Shown: positions 8,073-16,066 of the stretch, one piece after another
How positions within the stretch are numbered: position 1 is the first letter of the stretch
Layout of the letters: each line of letters opens with the position of its first letter
Assembly (NCBI GenBank): GCA_965206445.1
Contig: CBDBJR010000002.1
Span: forward strand, 2,790,001 to 2,854,000
Origin: CBDBJR01 sp965206445
GTDB taxonomy: Bacteria; Pseudomonadota; Gammaproteobacteria; Arenicellales; Poriferihabitantaceae
Direction of reading: 5' to 3'
DNA: 64,000 nucleotides
The notes under the pieces: generated by a model
Database searches by the model: none
What the model was told of the DNA's origin: nothing
Seen by the model: only the letters and a program-made list of their open reading frames with translations
Translations under genes and position numbers: made by a program

Positions 8073-9498
8073 TCTTGTCGTAACCCCACATAATACTATC
8101 CTGAATTTCATTCATTTTATTGATTGTCTGATCAAAACTATCAACCTCAACACCCTCTTCTTGACTTATATTTGCAGCAACAAGTGTTTGGCACATAGAT
8201 TTTCTTTGCTTGTTTTCACGCTTTATTGAAGCACGTTTAGATATATATAGTTTCACCCTGTTTATATCCAACAATTCATCAGAATGATAACCCTCTTCTT
8301 TTGCAATTTTTTTCAAATGCGGCATGTCTCGATTTAACATAATTAAGGTATTAAATTCTTTGACAATATAATCACTATGCGTAGTAATAAAAACTTTCAA
8401 ACCCAAATTGACGAGTCGAGCGAACAAACGAGAAATCCGTCTTTGATTTTTCGGATGCAGGTTCAACTCTGGTTCATCTATCATTAACAAGTCGCCAACT
8501 TTAGCTTGGTGGCGCAAATAAAACCCAATATCCAGTAAAGATCGAACCGAACTCGAACTTTCATCCATGGACAATTTAAAACTCTTGCCTTTCGGCCTGT
8601 ATCGGAGTCCAATTTGTCTGTGTACGGAATAATCACCACCGATTATATCAGCGAAGTCATTCAATATTTCCGGGTGCTTTTCAGCTATAAAGCTACTATC
8701 CTTGAAAATATTACCAAGTTTACGAACAAATTCAACGTTGTCCATAACGGGAAGTGCGTAGCCTTGATATGATTTTGATAGCAATTTACGCAAATCCTTT
8801 TTTTCATCCGCACTAGTCATTTCTTCTAACAATCTGTTACGGGCAAAATTCAACTCCTTTTCAAATATAGCTGCTCCGGTTCGTTCTGCACTAGAGACAA
8901 AGACATTCGGAAACAGTATGGAAAAAATAGCCTGTGAGCTAGTTCTAGCAATATAAACATGTAGTCTTTTAGTACGGTTCAACAAATCTAATCTTTCTCT
9001 GGGCATTGATAGAGATATCTTGATATTTTTATCATCCGTGTTTTTTTCGAAATTTAAATAAGGACCATAACTCTTAAAATCAAGGCGTAGTAAGCTATTT
9101 TCCAAATATTTATTATTATCCACTTCTATCAAAAAACTCGCATCATCAAACCTTTCAGGGTGAGAGGAGAATACACCCGGAAGTTTATGTGTATATACTT
9201 CGCACATGTCCGCAAGATCATTTCTGGCATATTTAATATGATCCATTAGGTCTAATATTACCACTCCATCCTTCACCAAAATTTCAACAGCGTCTCGCAC
9301 CAACTTGTTGATACGACTGCGTGATCCAGCCAAACTATATATCCTATCCGACAAACTCATCCATTGTGTCAAAAAGCCATAGAGTGCATAAGTTGCATAA
9401 GTTTTTCCAGTATTGTTTTCACCACAAATAATCGTGAGATCTGCCAACTCAAATTCTGCTTCTTGTAATGCCCCAAGATTTTTCAATTTTATCTTCAC
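8056..9498 (-). CDS. OLD/RecF-like AAA ATPase, cassette 2
   Basis: A 480-residue ABC-class ATPase with Walker A GENNTGKT (about 26-33), signature-like MDESSSSVRSLLDIG, Walker B LLMIDEPELNLHP and switch His in ITTHSDYIVKEFN. No TOPRIM or nuclease domain is evident in the C-terminus, which ends in a charged region. It overlaps the putative nuclease downstream and, at its own start, overlaps the stop of the methylase remnant by 4 bp (ATGA). That spacing suggests the cassette was originally placed behind a complete methyltransferase gene and translated with it. Base composition is visibly richer in A+T than the flanking restriction-modification fragments, consistent with a separate origin. Confidence 0.82.
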   Translation of the reverse strand: MKIKLKNLGALQEAEFELADLTIICGENNTGKTYATYALYGFLTQWMSLSDRIYSLAGSRSRINKLVRDAVEILVKDGVVILDLMDHIKYARNDLADMCEVYTHKLPGVFSSHPERFDDASFLIEVDNNKYLENSLLRLDFKSYGPYLNFEKNTDDKNIKISLSMPRERLDLLNRTKRLHVYIARTSSQAIFSILFPNVFVSSAERTGAAIFEKELNFARNRLLEEMTSADEKKDLRKLLSKSYQGYALPVMDNVEFVRKLGNIFKDSSFIAEKHPEILNDFADIIGGDYSVHRQIGLRYRPKGKSFKLSMDESSSSVRSLLDIGFYLRHQAKVGDLLMIDEPELNLHPKNQRRISRLFARLVNLGLKVFITTHSDYIVKEFNTLIMLNRDMPHLKKIAKEEGYHSDELLDINRVKLYISKRASIKRENKQRKSMCQTLVAANISQEEGVEVDSFDQTINKMNEIQDSIMWGYDKNDGNE

Positions 9499-9866
9499 AC
9501 CCCCACCTCCACAATTTTCATCGTATCATTGCCAAATATATCCACCACTTTGACGGCAATCTTGCGCCGCCCCGGTGGGCATTCATGGGCTACACTGGTC
9601 AGTTCCAGCGAGCGGTCTTTTCTGGTGCGGACACTCTGCCATTCGTTTTCGAATATGTAATCTCCGCTCCATTGTTCTTCGGTCATGCCGGTGTCTTCGT
9701 TGCGCACACGGATGATTTCGCGTTTGCTTTCAAAATCGAAATCCACGGCCCAGTAGTCTATCCAATCGGTCCAGTGTTTGATTAATAGCTCGCGGGTTAT
9801 TTTACCGGTTTTGTCTTTACCGGTACGTACAATCTGCCCGTTATCCACGATGATTTTGCTCTTGCC
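9495..9866. repeat. Direct repeat B, copy 2 (methylase 3' end)
   Basis: Counterpart of 5420-5791 at an offset of 4075 bp. The repeat begins at the NGKSK join of the deleted methylase and runs to its stop codon. Confidence 0.83.
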
Positions 9867-9989
9867 GTTCCACACCAATTCGACCTCGCGCTTGTCATCA
9901 AACAGCAGGAAGCGATACTTGTCCGGCAGCGGCTTGTCGGCTTCAATCAGCTTCACAACGTCACGCTTTTCGTTTTCTGTCAGAGACAT
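9495..9989 (-). pseudogene. Internally deleted site-specific DNA methyltransferase
   Basis: A 164-codon frame joining the first about 44 residues of a methyltransferase (MSLTENEKRDVVKLIEADKP, then FLLFDDKREVELVWNGKS) directly to its C-terminal domain (VDNGQIVRTGKDKTGK to the final NDTMKIVEVGV). The whole catalytic region is missing; a typical member of this family is several times longer. The join falls in the shared residues NGKSK, which also occur in the chimeric copy at about 5790, pointing to deletion at short homology. The C-terminal half is almost identical to residues 250-373 of the chimera. It still overlaps the ATPase start by 4 bp, so it may survive as a leader for cassette 2. Confidence 0.82.
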
Positions 9990-9995
9990 GAAAGG

Positions 9996-10511
9996 CTATA
10001 TCCGAGTTACCGGCCATTTGGGGAAATTGTCATTCCACTTTTGTTCGTTTACTACCACACAGCTTTTGACTATGGCTTTCTGCCAGCGTGGGGATGCCTG
10101 GCCAACCGGCAATTCACGTTTTAGCTCTTTTCGCATATGCGTATTCAACGCATTATCAAAGTTGGCAAGCAAACAAATGTAATAAATTGGTCTATTCGCC
10201 TTGCCTTCCGCATGACGATAGAGATAGGAATCACGGTATTTGTATTTGAGATAGTTTTTCAACCAATTAAAAGCCGCACGTTTATCTTCCGCTCCACCAT
10301 CCTGTTTCAGTTCAACTTTATATCTATCAAGGTTATGGAAATCCTTGATCTCCACAAAAACATATTCACGGTCAAGCTCAACCACAATATCTACTGCTTT
10401 CATTGGCTGGCCATGATAAGTCGGCTTGGTTTTGTCCGTTTCATCAAAAACAAAAGCATCTCGTGCATCAGTGAAATCGAAAGAAAACCCATCGGTATTT
10501 ACTACTGGCAT
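9996..10511 (-). CDS. Short PD-(D/E)XK nuclease-like partner, cassette 3
   Basis: A 171-residue protein with AVDIVVELDREYVFVEIKDF near residue 40, an Asp followed by a Glu-x-Lys strand as in PD-(D/E)XK nucleases. The rest contains a long basic/aromatic stretch (LKNYLKYKYRDSYLYRHAEG) and a hydrophobic strand IYYICLLANFD. It overlaps the 3' end of the ATPase gene by 10 bp, indicating coupled translation, and ends 6 bp before the methylase remnant. The family was not recognised; nuclease is inferred from the motif, and partnership from the overlap. Confidence 0.6.
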   Translation of the reverse strand: MPVVNTDGFSFDFTDARDAFVFDETDKTKPTYHGQPMKAVDIVVELDREYVFVEIKDFHNLDRYKVELKQDGGAEDKRAAFNWLKNYLKYKYRDSYLYRHAEGKANRPIYYICLLANFDNALNTHMRKELKRELPVGQASPRWQKAIVKSCVVVNEQKWNDNFPKWPVTRI

Positions 10512-11566
10512 TTCCCAAGGTTCCTCATGGATTGTTTGATTTCCCGGTCTACAATGTCACCAAATGTATTATCAATGGCGTTATGTTCTATTTTCAGGTA
10601 TTCATCGCATGCAGAGATTTCAATCTCACCGGATTCCGGGTTTCTGTACAAGCCGTGAAAAGTCAGCTTGTCCTCTCGATTGGTCTGCAAATCGAATTCT
10701 TTCAAAATCACATAGTCATGCGTGCTCAACAGTATCTGCACACCCAGCCGCTGCAATTCAATCAGTACTTCGACAACGGCTCGCATCAGCTTCGGGTTGA
10801 GGTTGGTTTCCGGCTCGTCCCAGAACAGGATCGAACCTTCCGGCAGCGTCCCGTTTTGAATCAACAGCCAGAGCAGTCCAAGTTTGCGGTAGCCTTCGGC
10901 AAGCAGCGTGAATTCCAGGTCGCCCTGCTTGCTTTTGAGAAAAAACTCTTCATTTTTGGTTATGACCCTGCCCTCCATTGCTTTTTGCAGTTTACCCAGC
11001 AGCTTTTTTCTCTTTGCCCCCGTTGGCCCTCGCAGCGGCGGCAGGGAGGCGTTTCTGATTATGTCCACATACACTTCCTCAAAATGCACTTCCCGATATT
11101 CATTCAGCGCAACAAACCCGGGTGCATTGGCCAGCATATCTTTAACCGGAATATAGGCCGTCTTGAGCGGCCGCTTATTCCATCCTCTAAGTACAACCCG
11201 CGCACGTTCAGGGACTTTCATTTGGTTGGAAATGTACAGATGCAGGGAGCCGACTTTGCCTTTTTCGAGCCGCCTTACCACTTTTAAATCACCTTTTTGG
11301 CGACCGCGTGAGCGCTTTACCAAACGCCCTATGTGTCTACCGGACGGATAGAAAACCCGGTTTATTTTGTCGGCGAAAGCAAAGCGGATCGTGTCAGGGT
11401 CAGTATCATCTCCGCCTTTTAAAATATCGCAGGCAGCATAGCCGGCTTTCAGGATGTGCGTTTTCCCCGTGCCGTTCTCACCGATAAAAATATTGATTCC
11501 CGGTGAGAGCGTAACGGTGAGATCTTCAAACGCGGTGAATTTTTTAAATTCGATTTTCTCGAGCAT
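10502..11566 (-). CDS. OLD/RecF-like AAA ATPase, cassette 3
   Basis: A 354-residue ABC-class ATPase started at MLEKIEFKKF (11566; an in-frame ATG lies 4 codons upstream). Walker A is GENGTGKT (about 29-36), the signature-like element LLAEGYRKLGLL, Walker B ILFWDEPETNLNP and switch His STHDYVILKEFD. It is shorter than the other two ATPases in the island and not closely similar to them beyond the motifs, so the three are independent acquisitions rather than duplications. It overlaps its putative nuclease partner by 10 bp and lies about 160 bp after a methylase N-terminal fragment, repeating the order methylase piece, ATPase, nuclease. Confidence 0.82.
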   Translation of the reverse strand: MLEKIEFKKFTAFEDLTVTLSPGINIFIGENGTGKTHILKAGYAACDILKGGDDTDPDTIRFAFADKINRVFYPSGRHIGRLVKRSRGRQKGDLKVVRRLEKGKVGSLHLYISNQMKVPERARVVLRGWNKRPLKTAYIPVKDMLANAPGFVALNEYREVHFEEVYVDIIRNASLPPLRGPTGAKRKKLLGKLQKAMEGRVITKNEEFFLKSKQGDLEFTLLAEGYRKLGLLWLLIQNGTLPEGSILFWDEPETNLNPKLMRAVVEVLIELQRLGVQILLSTHDYVILKEFDLQTNREDKLTFHGLYRNPESGEIEISACDEYLKIEHNAIDNTFGDIVDREIKQSMRNLGKCQ

Positions 11567-11728
11567 TGCTACCCCCATACGTTCAACAGCGACGGTGCAA
11601 GTTTATCAGATGGCGCGGTTTTTTATGCGCCTCGGTTTCAACCGGTGGCAACCCGGCACTACCGCCGTGCGCTACTTCACCGGTTTATTCGCCGTTCATA
11701 CCCACCGCCTGTTTCCGCATCTACCCGT

Positions 11729-11845
11729 CTACCGGTACTTTTGCCGGCGGGTCCGGTCAACGATTCGGATTCGGGCCTCGGCAGAGAACAAGTCAGCTTC
11801 AAACTGCTTCACGGCGTCGCGCTTTTCGTTGTCGGTGAGGTTCAC
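11729..11845 (-). pseudogene. Methyltransferase N-terminal fragment
   Basis: A 38-codon frame beginning with GTG: VNLTDNEKRDAVKQFEAD then unrelated residues and a stop. The first 18 residues clearly match the N-terminus of the methylase remnant at 9495-9989 (SLTENEKRDVVKLIEAD), with enough differences to show a separate copy. It marks the upstream border of the third restriction-modification segment. Confidence 0.62.
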
Positions 11846-11871
11846 GGTGCACGCAGGTTGGCAACTTCGTT

Positions 11872-11931
11872 TTGTCTCATGGACACGTCATTTGAGGGGG
11901 TTTGTCTCATATTTTTTGTTTTATGAGACAA
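11872..11931. promoter_or_regulatory. Inverted-repeat operator-like site upstream of the defence island
   Basis: A perfect 9-bp inverted repeat, TTGTCTCAT at 11902-11910 and ATGAGACAA at 11923-11931, separated by 12 A/T-only or nearly A/T bases. A third copy of TTGTCTCAT lies at 11872-11880. The site stands just upstream of the leftward island genes, where a promoter would be expected, so a repressor operator is plausible. Which regulator binds it is unknown. Confidence 0.5.
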
Positions 11932-12064
11932 TGGTGAGGTCTTGTATTATATATGCGACATTGATTATTCCCGTATTTTGGCCAGCCTGGAAAACAGCAC
12001 AAAGCCGTCCGACCACCCCTGCCCGGCATTATTTTCTCGACAATTCCGCCCTGCCTCAACCGGT

Positions 12065-12538
12065 TTATTCGCACCCCGAGGCCGCTTCTACCGTGAACAC
12101 CGCGCCGTCGGTGCCAATCACTTTGACCGTTTCGCCGACGTCCATATCCGGGCCGACCACCTGCCAGCGGCTGTCGTTGACGGAAACTTTGCCGTAGCCG
12201 TTGCGGATCGGCTCGATCAGCGTGAACGACCGGCCGATGTATTGGGCCGCGCGTCGATTCAGATTCGGCGTCTCAGTGGCCGGTCGGCGTTTGAACAAAT
12301 AGCGGCGCGCGGTGTAGATGCTGACCACCGATAAAACGGAAAACACCAGAAACTGCCCTTGCCAGCCGACCGTCGGCAGCAGATAGACGAACCCGGCGGT
12401 CAGCAGGCCGGATACGCCGAGCCACAAAAAGAACGTCACCGGCACGGCCAACTCAAACGCCAGCAGCGCCAGACCGGCCACCAGCCAGGCCCAGTGGGTA
12501 GCTTGCGGCCAGGACCAGCCGGCGACCAACTCGCTCAT
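12065..12538 (-). CDS. NfeD family membrane protein
   Basis: A 157-residue NfeD-type protein: about four hydrophobic segments in the first 80 residues (LVAGLALLAFELAVPVTFFL, then GLLTAGFVYLLP and LVFSVLSVVSIYTA) followed by a small beta-rich OB-like domain (RNGYGKVSVNDSRWQVVGPD, ending TVEAA). These proteins pair with SPFH proteins in the membrane, and the SPFH gene is directly upstream, overlapping by 4 bp. The role is probably membrane organisation or quality control; the precise function is not known. Confidence 0.85.
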   Translation of the reverse strand: MSELVAGWSWPQATHWAWLVAGLALLAFELAVPVTFFLWLGVSGLLTAGFVYLLPTVGWQGQFLVFSVLSVVSIYTARRYLFKRRPATETPNLNRRAAQYIGRSFTLIEPIRNGYGKVSVNDSRWQVVGPDMDVGETVKVIGTDGAVFTVEAASGCE

Positions 12539-13506
12539 GCCGGTGTTGTCGGATTGGCCGGCGGGTTGAGCGGTGCGGCAGGGGCGGCCGGTTTGCCGGC
12601 AAAGGCTTCTTTGGCCAGCTCGCCGATGCCGCCCAGCGCCCCCAGCATACTGGTGGCTTCGAGCGGCAGGAACAGGATTTTTTGATTCGGCGACGTGCCC
12701 AGCGCCTGGATCGCGTCGATGTATTTTTGCGCGACAAAGTAGTTTATCGCCTGCACATTGCCGTTCGCGATCGCCTCCGAGACCATGCGCGTGGCTTCGC
12801 TTTCCGCCTGTGCCAGCCGTTCGCGCGCCTCGGCCTGGCGGAATGCGGCTTCTTTTTCGCCTTCCGCGTCGAGGATCAGCGCGCGTTTTTCGCCTTCGGC
12901 GCGCAGGATTTCCGCCTGCCGGGCGCCTTCCGCTTCGAGGATCGAGGCGCGCTTGTTGCGCTCGGCTTTCATTTGCCGCGCCATCGATTCGACCAGGTCG
13001 GCCGGCGGCGTGATGTCTTTGATTTCAATCCGCGTGACTTTGATGCCCCACGGCGTGGTGGCGGCATCCACCACCATCAGCAACGCGGCGTTAATATGAT
13101 CGCGCTTGGACAGCGATTCATCCAGATCCATCGAGCCGAGCACGGTGCGGATATTGGTCATGGTCAGATTCAGCACGGCGTTTTCCAGATAATTGACCTC
13201 GTAGCTCGCCTTGGCCGCATCCAGCACCTGAAAAAACACCACGCCGTCGACTTTGACCACCGCATTGTCGCGCGTGATCACCTCCTGCGAGGGCACCTCC
13301 AGCACCCGCTCCATCATGTTGACTTTCGCCCCCACAGCATCGACAAACGGGATCAGCACGTGAAACCCGGGGCGCAGTGAGCGGGTGAACCGGCCCAGTC
13401 TTTCAATCGTATATTCATAGCCCTGGTTGACGATGACGACACCTTTGAAGACGACCAGTACGGCCACAACGATCAACGCAATTGCAAAAACAGAAAGCTC
13501 TGTCAT
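12535..13506 (-). CDS. qmcA: SPFH/stomatin-like membrane protein (QmcA type)
   Basis: A 323-residue SPFH (band 7) protein. It begins with one membrane anchor (VFAIALIVVAVLVVFKGVVI), then the SPFH domain with NQGYEYTIERLGRF and PGFHVLIPFVD, a PWGIKVTRIEIKDITPP segment, and a long Ala/Glu-rich coiled coil (ILEAEGARQAEILRAEGEKR). The C-terminus is Pro/Ala-rich. Coupling with the downstream NfeD gene is typical. The qmcA symbol is by resemblance to the E. coli protein of this architecture; paralogues cannot be excluded. Confidence 0.83.
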   Translation of the reverse strand: MTELSVFAIALIVVAVLVVFKGVVIVNQGYEYTIERLGRFTRSLRPGFHVLIPFVDAVGAKVNMMERVLEVPSQEVITRDNAVVKVDGVVFFQVLDAAKASYEVNYLENAVLNLTMTNIRTVLGSMDLDESLSKRDHINAALLMVVDAATTPWGIKVTRIEIKDITPPADLVESMARQMKAERNKRASILEAEGARQAEILRAEGEKRALILDAEGEKEAAFRQAEARERLAQAESEATRMVSEAIANGNVQAINYFVAQKYIDAIQALGTSPNQKILFLPLEATSMLGALGGIGELAKEAFAGKPAAPAAPLNPPANPTTPA

Positions 13507-13733
13507 GGTATTTCCTCACTCTAAATTGACTTTCCGGTTGAGTATAACCGAATAGCGGGATGGAGTTGCCGACGTCGGTGCGAAATAAATCGGCTAAACA
13601 CCGGTTTAAGCGCGGCAAAACGGCCGTTAAAAGGGCATTAATCCATCGCGGCACCGGCACCTAACACGCAACGAGCGCGGCAGATTGAGCAGATTGGGAA
13701 TGTCGATATTCCAGTCGCAGTCGTCCCCCCGAA

Positions 13734-14022
13734 GTGCATTCCCGCACTCGAAGGCAGGGCCTCAGGCTGCTGCTCCTGTCAACCGATGGTATTGCCAAAA
13801 CCAAAGCGCGACATTCCGACCTCAAGCCGGACGACTTGCTGCGCGTTCAGCGTGCTTTAGAACGGGGGGAAGTGCGGAGAGGGCGGCTCGGACGGCATTG
13901 GCAGGCAACATGGGTTGATGGGTGGGCCAGACTGGACCATCGTCTGGAAGCTGACCGCCGACAAAAATGAGACGCGGCTGCTCTCATTTCGACGGGCGAG
14001 CCGGAAAGAAATAGCGGGGTAG
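13734..14022 (+). pseudogene. Frameshifted phage-barrel (PBECR-like) domain remnant
   Basis: Two overlapping frames together read like a small polyvalent-protein or phage-barrel domain. The first frame gives TKARHSDLKPDDLLRVQRAL then ERGEVRR and HWQATWVDG; the sequence then continues one frame over from about 13930 with DWTIVWKLTADKNETRLLSF and RRASRKEIAG before a TAG at 14020-14022. The pattern hydrophobic start, LKPDDLLRVQ, W..VWK.T.D....LLSF.RAS fits proteins carried by phages and conjugative elements. A single frameshift near 13925 breaks it. The family call rests on memory of the motif pattern only. Confidence 0.5.
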
Positions 14023-14104
14023 CGGCACCTGTGGGGTGGTTAAATCCCAGCGCAGCTATAAGTGTGCGGTAGAACCATGGCTCAGGTGCCAGGGTAATAA
14101 TAGC

Positions 14105-14148
14105 AACTGCCCGACCGCTTGCAAGCGTTTTTTTAGAGGTGGGCAGTT
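14105..14148. terminator. Nested palindrome with T-run
   Basis: An inner palindrome CGCTTGCAAGCG (14116-14127) is followed by seven T residues, and the pair is enclosed by an outer inverted repeat AACTGCCC (14105-14112) and GGGCAGTT (14141-14148). The inner part resembles a short intrinsic terminator on the plus strand. No gene clearly ends here, so it may be a relic or a DNA-level element. Confidence 0.35.
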
Positions 14149-14564
14149 TTTACGGTGCGTGCCCAGACTCTCTCCTGACGCCCGGTTTTCGGTGCGCCGG
14201 CCTTACCAGCTGTTTTTCCTGCTGCCGACCCTGAGCAGGAACGGGATCGACGCCGGATAGTCAGCAGCCAGCAGATGCCGGCAACTCCGCGGGTGCCCCA
14301 CTCGAAGCACAATCAGGCGAACGGTGCACGACTGCGCGGTGTGCACCCCGTACCGTCGCCACGCGGGCGCACGGCGCGCAGCTTGAAATCGACCGGCGCT
14401 TCCGGTCGTGGTTTCGGATTATCCGGATCGATGCTGCGCGTGCACAGCGTCGGTTTCTTTGACCCGGCTCTACCGCGCTTTTTAGTTAAAAAAAGCCAGC
14501 CAGGCTGACAAAATCGACGCGGTTACGCCAGCCGCCACCGGCGATGACCGACCGCGACGCAGCG

Positions 14565-15197
14565 CTAGGTATTGGCCGCCAGCCGGCCCGGCGAAATCGA
14601 GCACCAGCCGCGGTCGGTATTCGGCTCGACCGTGACGCTCAGTAGCTCGGACAGCCGGTCGGCGCCGCCGATATACTCGTTTTTCAGCCAGATCTGCGGC
14701 ACCGTTATCGGTGTTTTCGGGCCGACGATCGGTTTGACCCGGGCCAGCATTTCGTACATCGCCCGCGGCTGTTTGACGACGTCAAAATAATCATACTCGA
14801 CCCCGGACTCCTGCAAATACCCCTTGGCGCGGGTGCAGTGCGGGCAGGACGCCTTGCCGAACAGGGCGTTGCCCGACATCGGCGAGCGGGCGGCATGCGC
14901 CTCGATCACCGTCTGGGTCAGCACGCCGCGATTGAGCGCCTTGCCCTGGCTGACGATTTTGCCTTCGACCATGACAATCGGCGCGTGCCAGCCGCCTTGA
15001 AATAAAGGCCGCCACCAATGGCTCAGCCAGTCGCGCACTTCCAGCTCGGCCGGGACGCCTTCCAGCTCGGTCTGCATCGTGTCCAGCACGACGTCGTTGG
15101 TCAGCGTGCACTCGCCGCAGGGAATGGACACTTTGAACGGGCCCCAGGAACCGGCCCAACGGTATATCAGAATTTTGACGGGATCATTCATTGGCAT
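14565..15197 (-). CDS. Glutaredoxin-domain protein
   Basis: A 210-residue protein with two cysteine motifs. The C-terminal part (about 110-190) is a glutaredoxin fold: ASCPHCTRAKGYLQESG, TVPQIWLKNEYIGGADRLSE, with CPHC as the redox-active pair and the TVP cis-proline loop. The N-terminal part has IPCGECTLTNDVV with a second CxxC pair and the tryptophan-rich stretch DWLSHWWRPLFQGGWHAP. Double-motif proteins of this kind are probably cytoplasmic thiol reductases; substrate not known. An alternative ATG is two codons in. Confidence 0.75.
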   Translation of the reverse strand: MPMNDPVKILIYRWAGSWGPFKVSIPCGECTLTNDVVLDTMQTELEGVPAELEVRDWLSHWWRPLFQGGWHAPIVMVEGKIVSQGKALNRGVLTQTVIEAHAARSPMSGNALFGKASCPHCTRAKGYLQESGVEYDYFDVVKQPRAMYEMLARVKPIVGPKTPITVPQIWLKNEYIGGADRLSELLSVTVEPNTDRGWCSISPGRLAANT

Positions 15198-15399
15198 AGA
15201 TACGGGTTAGAAAACGAATGCGGCCATTCAATCCGGCCATTAAAGTCCGGCTATTATAAATCGGTATGGATAAGATAGGGTGCCGGATGCGCACAAATCG
15301 ACCGCATCGCCGCGCGCGGTGGACAGCAGGGCCACACGCGGCGGCGCATTCGTGGTATGCTGCCTGTCTTCTCATTGATCCGGTTCTGGAGCAGACAAC

Positions 15400-15960
15400 A
15401 TGAAACTTTATGGTAGCCCAACCTCCCCTTTTGTTCGCCACTGTCGCATCGCGTTGACCCAGGGTGGTTTCGACTGGCAATTGGTGGCAGCAGACGGCGC
15501 CGCAGCCGCAGCCGCCTCGCCGGCGCAAAAAGTGCCTTATTTCGAACACCGCGATGTATTCCTGACCGATTCGGTCTCGATTTTGAAATATGTGCGGGAA
15601 AAATCCGGCCAGCCGTTCCTGCCCCGGGTTGAGGACTGCGAGCTGTTTTGCCTGGCCAGCACGCTGCTCGATGCGTCGATCAATCTGTTTCTGCTGGAAA
15701 AGGAAGGGCTGACCGTCAGCCCCGGCAGCTACCTCGAGCGGCAGGCGAATCGGGTCATCAGCGGCTTGAAGGCGCTGGATAAGCAGGCTCGAACCGGCGG
15801 TGAGCTGGACGACGCCCACCTGCGGCTGGCCTGCTACCTCGATTGGGGGTTATTTCGCCAGCGCATCGAGCTGTCATCCCACGCCAGTTTGCTCGCCCTG
15901 CTCGAGCATGCCCGCAGTATTCCGGTATTCGCACAAACTGCGCCCCCGCCAGCGGCGTAA
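15400..15960 (+). CDS. Glutathione S-transferase family protein
   Basis: A 186-residue GST-like protein. The thioredoxin-like N-terminus starts MKLYGSPTSPFVRHCRIAL and carries the QKVPYFEH and LTDSVSILKYV segments (the Val-Pro and Asp/Glu-Ser pair that bind glutathione). The helical C-terminal domain is shorter than usual. The Ser of SPTSPF may be the catalytic residue. It lies alone between a leftward glutaredoxin gene and a rightward peptidase gene. Substrate cannot be told. Confidence 0.82.
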   Translation: MKLYGSPTSPFVRHCRIALTQGGFDWQLVAADGAAAAAASPAQKVPYFEHRDVFLTDSVSILKYVREKSGQPFLPRVEDCELFCLASTLLDASINLFLLEKEGLTVSPGSYLERQANRVISGLKALDKQARTGGELDDAHLRLACYLDWGLFRQRIELSSHASLLALLEHARSIPVFAQTAPPPAA

Positions 15961-16066
15961 GCGCATCGGATTGGCACAGTGGCAGCCCGGTCGCCCGGCC
16001 ATCTGAGCGGGTAATCCGCCCCCGGCACCACACCCGCTCACCGCGTACCGTATCGTCATCAGCATC

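Larger units (their letters stand above)
11567..12064. other. Gap between defence island and nfeD
   Basis: About 500 bp holding the methylase N-terminal fragment (11729-11845) and the inverted repeats (11872-11931). Nothing else recognisable was seen. Confidence 0.5.
13507..14564. other. Gene-poor region with remnants
   Basis: About 1.06 kb with no intact gene. It contains a frameshifted phage-derived fragment (13734-14022) and a palindromic element (14105-14148). Between 14150 and 14564 short reading frames exist on both strands, for example a leftward stretch reading SIDPDNPKPRPEAPVDFKLR near 14430-14370, but none was recognised or has a convincing start. Confidence 0.5.

Noticed and set aside
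9495..9989. A functional small methyltransferase-like protein
   Set aside because: The entire catalytic region is absent and the join sits at short homology, so it is a deletion product.
14270..14510. A BrnA-like antitoxin suggested by SIDPDNPKPRP on the minus strand
   Set aside because: The resemblance is limited to a few residues, with no start, no partner toxin and a stop soon after.
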